Shown piece by piece: positions 6,543 to 8,267 of a stretch of DNA of 8,267 nucleotides. Position 1 is the first letter of the stretch. Each line of letters begins with the position of its first letter. A model generated the notes under the pieces. The model was not told where the DNA came from, did no database searches, and saw nothing but the letters and a program-made list of their open reading frames with translations. The position numbers were made by a program, and so were the translations under genes. The stretch is from Lysinibacillus sp. (GTDB taxonomy: Bacteria; Bacillota; Bacilli; Bacillales_A; Planococcaceae): NCBI GenBank assembly GCA_012735355.1, contig JAAYHP010000515.1:1-8267 (forward strand), written 5' to 3'.

Positions 6543-6732
6543 TTATTTTTACATTTTTTATAGGCTTAAAGTTATTAAAATTCTAGAAAATTAAATATTG
6601 AAAATCGTCTGAAAGTAATGGAGGAAATAGTTATTATTATTGTGGATTTTTTCCTTTTATCACCCGATAATTATAATAAGAGGAGTATTTTGTGAGCTAA
6701 AGCTGAGTGCCTTATTGGGGGTATAGAATATT

Positions 6733-7143
6733 ATGATGAAAAAATATAAACGTCAAGAAGGATTTCGTTTTGTATTCAATGTGCCAGTTGATGCACAATT
6801 TGCTGTTCTCGTTAATGGGAAACGGCAAGATTAAGTGATGCACCCATGTAAAATTATTGATATTAGCCCTCGAGGCATGAAAATTTATACCGAGTCACAT
6901 ATTGCAAATATCACGAAATATGCAAATGAATTATTGCAATTTGAAATTCATTTTATTTTAGATGTGACAAAAATTAAGGCGGTAGGACATGTGCGATGGA
7001 GCAAGCCGTATGGAACGGGTTCTTACTTTGGACTTTTCTTTAGAGATCAACCGGAAATAGAGGAATTAATCATTAGCGAAATGAAACGTCGTAGAAGAAA
7101 AGAAGTGTTCGCTAATCGATACATAGATTTTAAAAGTTTGTGA
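6733..7143 (+). pseudogene. PilZ-domain (c-di-GMP binding type) gene interrupted by an in-frame TAA
   Basis: From ATG 6733 the frame reads MMKKYKRQEGFRFVFNVPVD and reaches TAA at 6832-6834 (codon 34). It then continues in the same frame, without shift, through VMHPCKIIDISPRGMKIYTE to a stop at 7141-7143. Read through, the product would be about 135 residues with both c-di-GMP signatures of PilZ: basic/Arg residues near the N terminus (KRQEGFR) and DxSxxG (D43, S45, G48, in DISPRG). The closing strand is GSYFGLFF. PilZ proteins bind c-di-GMP and often act on motility or the cell surface. The stop separates the two halves of the binding site. GTG 6835 directly after the stop, or ATG 6838, could allow reinitiation, giving a 102- or 101-residue fragment without the arginine arm. 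Neither has a good ribosome binding site. Upstream, GGGGGT (6717-6722) is 10 bases from ATG 6733. A sequencing error remains possible. Confidence 0.75.
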
Positions 7144-7183
7144 ACATATTTTGTCGAATTGTAAAAAAGATTACATAAAAGTA

Positions 7184-7212
7184 GAAGGATTCTGAAATCT
7201 TATGTAGAATAT
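7184..7212 (+). promoter_or_regulatory. SigH-type promoter for hpf
   Basis: GAAGGATTC (7184-7192) and GTAGAATAT (7204-7212) are separated by 11 bases. The SigH consensus is RnAGGAnWW, 11-12 bases, RnnGAATWW. The -10 matches fully and the -35 misses only its last base. In B. subtilis the orthologue (yvyD) is transcribed by SigH and SigB, so this placement is expected. TATAAT at 7210-7215 overlaps but has no SigA -35. Confidence 0.7.
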
Positions 7213-7245
7213 AATTTACATAGGGTTAATAAAGGAGGAGTTTAC

Positions 7246-7797
7246 ATGTTAAACTTTAACATTCGTGGCGAAAACATTGAGGTAACTCCAGCTATTCGTG
7301 ATTACGTCATTAATAAGGTCCAAAAAGTCGAACGCTATTTTAATGAAGGTGTGAATGCAAACGCGAACGTGAATTTGAAGGTCTACAATGACAAAAAAAC
7401 AAAAGTGGAAATTACTATCCCACTGAAAAATTTAACTCTTCGTGCTGAAGAACGGCATGATGATATGTACGCAGCCATTGACCTAATTGTTGATAAACTC
7501 GAACGTCAAATTCGCAAACATAAAACAAAAGTGAATCGTAAATTCCGTGAACGCGAAGGCGTTGGTGTATACTTTGCTAACGAATTAGGCTCAAACAATA
7601 ATAATGGTGCAGATGAAGAATTTGAAATTGTCAGAACGAAACAATTTGATTTAAAACCGATGGATCAAGAAGAAGCAATTTTACAAATGAATCTTCTTGG
7701 GCATGATTTCTACGTTTTCACTGATGCTGAATCTAACAGCACAAACATCGTTTACAAACGTAAAGATGGTAAGTACGGTTTAATTGAAACAAATTAA
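7246..7797 (+). CDS. hpf: Ribosome hibernation promoting factor, long form (HPF/RaiA family)
   Basis: Long HPF binds the 30S decoding centre and joins 70S ribosomes into inactive 100S dimers in stationary phase or stress. This 183-residue protein has the S30AE N-terminal domain (about residues 1-97, beginning MLNFNIRGENIEVTPAIRDY). A basic stretch follows (about 86-105, with RQIRKHKTKVNRKFRERE), then a polar Asn-rich linker (about 108-123). The C-terminal dimerisation domain runs from residue 126 (FEIVRTKQFDLKPM, then EEAILQMNLLGHDFYVF, ending KDGKYGLIE). Length and two-domain layout are those of Firmicutes long HPF. The ATG follows GGAGG (7234-7238) by 7 bases. It appears to have its own SigH promoter and terminator. 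Neighbourhood next to fliS matches B. subtilis, where secA comes next; here another gene follows. Confidence 0.96.
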   Translation: MLNFNIRGENIEVTPAIRDYVINKVQKVERYFNEGVNANANVNLKVYNDKKTKVEITIPLKNLTLRAEERHDDMYAAIDLIVDKLERQIRKHKTKVNRKFREREGVGVYFANELGSNNNNGADEEFEIVRTKQFDLKPMDQEEAILQMNLLGHDFYVFTDAESNSTNIVYKRKDGKYGLIETN

Positions 7798-7812
7798 TGA
7801 ATATGAAAATCA

Positions 7813-7845
7813 GCTCTCTGCTAAAGGCAGAGGGCTTTTTATTTT
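7813..7845 (+). terminator. Intrinsic terminator after hpf
   Basis: GCTCTCTGC (7813-7821) pairs with GCAGAGGGC (7827-7835), 9 bp with one G-U, around a 5-base loop. TTTTTATTTT follows. It starts 15 bases after the hpf stop codon. Confidence 0.9.
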
Positions 7846-8084
7846 GAACCAATAATTAAAGCAGAATTTTAAAGTTATAGAACTATAGCGAATCTGCGAA
7901 TGTAGGATTTGCTGTAAATATAAATATTCATTTATTTACCAACACTTCCAATTAGTATATACTTTCAATTTTCAAAAAATAAAAATTTTGTTTACATAAC
8001 ATTTGTATATGTGGTAACCTAGTTTTATTACTTTATAAATAAATAATCTTTTAATTTTGAAAATTTAAAAATGGAGTGAGCAGA

Positions 8085-8267
8085 TTGTCGAATGCAGCGA
8101 GTGTATCTTTCAATTCTATTCAGCAATCCGTAATAGATGTATTTGATGAAATTGTAGAAGTACGTAAAACTTTACATAAAATTCCGGAAATCGGTTTTGA
8201 TTTGCCTAAAACGTCTAAGTTTATTCAAAATTTCTTAATTGATTGCGGAATTGAAGTAGAGACAGGG
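8085..8267 (+). CDS. M20-family amidohydrolase, N-terminal part (runs off the window)
   Basis: Only the first 61 codons are present and the frame is open to the window end. The translation includes VRKTLHKIPEIGFDLPKTSK and then FIQNFLIDCGIEVETG. This is the characteristic opening of M20D metallopeptidases (N-acyl-L-amino-acid or hippurate-type amidohydrolases), whose pattern is R, two to three residues, LH, two residues, PE, then a helix ending in L and G. These cytoplasmic enzymes hydrolyse N-acyl amino acids or related amides using a two-metal site; the metal ligands lie beyond the window. TTG 8085 is taken as start because GGAGTG (8073-8078) is 6 bases upstream and no ATG lies in frame nearby. 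The hpf terminator and 239 bases of AT-rich non-coding DNA precede it, so it is a separate transcription unit. The precise substrate cannot be told. Confidence 0.82.
   Translation, partial: MSNAASVSFNSIQQSVIDVFDEIVEVRKTLHKIPEIGFDLPKTSKFIQNFLIDCGIEVETG

Larger units (their letters stand above)
6424..6732. other. Non-coding gap between fliS and the PilZ reading frame
   Basis: The first 120 bases hold two tandem intrinsic terminators. The remainder (about 6543-6732) is AT-rich with no convincing gene. It contains TATAAT at 6672-6677 without a recognisable -35, a good ribosome-binding-like AGGAG at 6681-6685 that leads only to GTG AGC TAA (6692-6700), and GGGGGT at 6717-6722 before the PilZ start. 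I could not match it to a known riboswitch, including the c-di-GMP classes. Confidence 0.6.

Noticed and set aside
6618..6694. Small open frame from ATG 6618 (EEIVIIIVDFFLL, about 25 codons) before the PilZ frame
   Set aside because: It has no ribosome binding site upstream of its ATG and no relation to any family I know. Composition alone can explain it.
6681..6700. AGGAG followed by GTG AGC TAA, a possible two-codon leader minigene
   Set aside because: The spacing is good but there is no attenuator structure or promoter that gives it meaning; probably chance.
6543..6732. Possible c-di-GMP riboswitch before the PilZ frame, suggested by context
   Set aside because: I could not find the conserved core sequences or paired elements of the known c-di-GMP riboswitch classes.
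8010..8020. TGTGGTAACCT, also present at 91-101, as a possible shared regulatory site
   Set aside because: An 11-base match between two AT-rich intergenic regions 8 kb apart. The flanks do not match and there is no clear symmetry, so I do not claim a site.

Overview
The window is AT-rich and looks like a chromosomal piece of a motile, low-GC, Gram-positive endospore-former of the Bacillales. The Planococcaceae side (Lysinibacillus, Solibacillus and relatives) is my best guess from protein style and gene content. The core is the flagellar filament-cap and chaperone cluster flaG-fliD-fliT-fliS. It is followed by a broken PilZ-domain gene, the long form of the ribosome hibernation factor gene hpf, and the first 61 codons of an M20-family amidohydrolase. 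All genes are on the + strand.

Layout. Bases 1-225 hold no gene I can support. Bases 226-2244 encode a large cytoplasmic-looking TPR plus alkaline-phosphatase/sulfatase-fold protein with Thr at the nucleophile position. Bases 2245-2582 are non-coding, with a good intrinsic terminator (about 2354-2386) and a SigD-type flagellar promoter (2507-2532). Bases 2583-6423 are flaG, an oversized fliD, fliT and fliS. Bases 6424-6732 are non-coding and begin with two tandem terminators that share stem sequence. Bases 6733-7143 are a PilZ reading frame interrupted by one in-frame TAA. A SigH-type promoter (7184-7212) precedes hpf (7246-7797), which ends in its own terminator. Bases 7846-8084 are AT-rich non-coding, and the M20 gene starts with TTG at 8085 and runs off the window.

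How the genes fit together. FliD is the cap under which flagellin polymerises. FliT and FliS are the expected export chaperones for FliD and flagellin, and FlaG is a small protein affecting filament length. The upstream phosphatase-fold protein may modify flagellin or its glycan, but that rests only on position and lack of a signal peptide. PilZ proteins usually link c-di-GMP to motility; this one appears inactivated. HPF silences ribosomes in stationary phase, consistent with a SigH promoter.

The most notable observations are: a 350-residue insertion in FliD that appears to split a conserved beta-hairpin and carries three related helical repeats between two coiled-coil-like arms; an 11-bp perfect inverted repeat that would hide the fliT Shine-Dalgarno sequence; the PilZ nonsense codon; and the duplicated terminator after fliS. 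I see no CRISPR array, tRNA, rRNA, insertion sequence or phage gene, and no clearly new multi-gene system.
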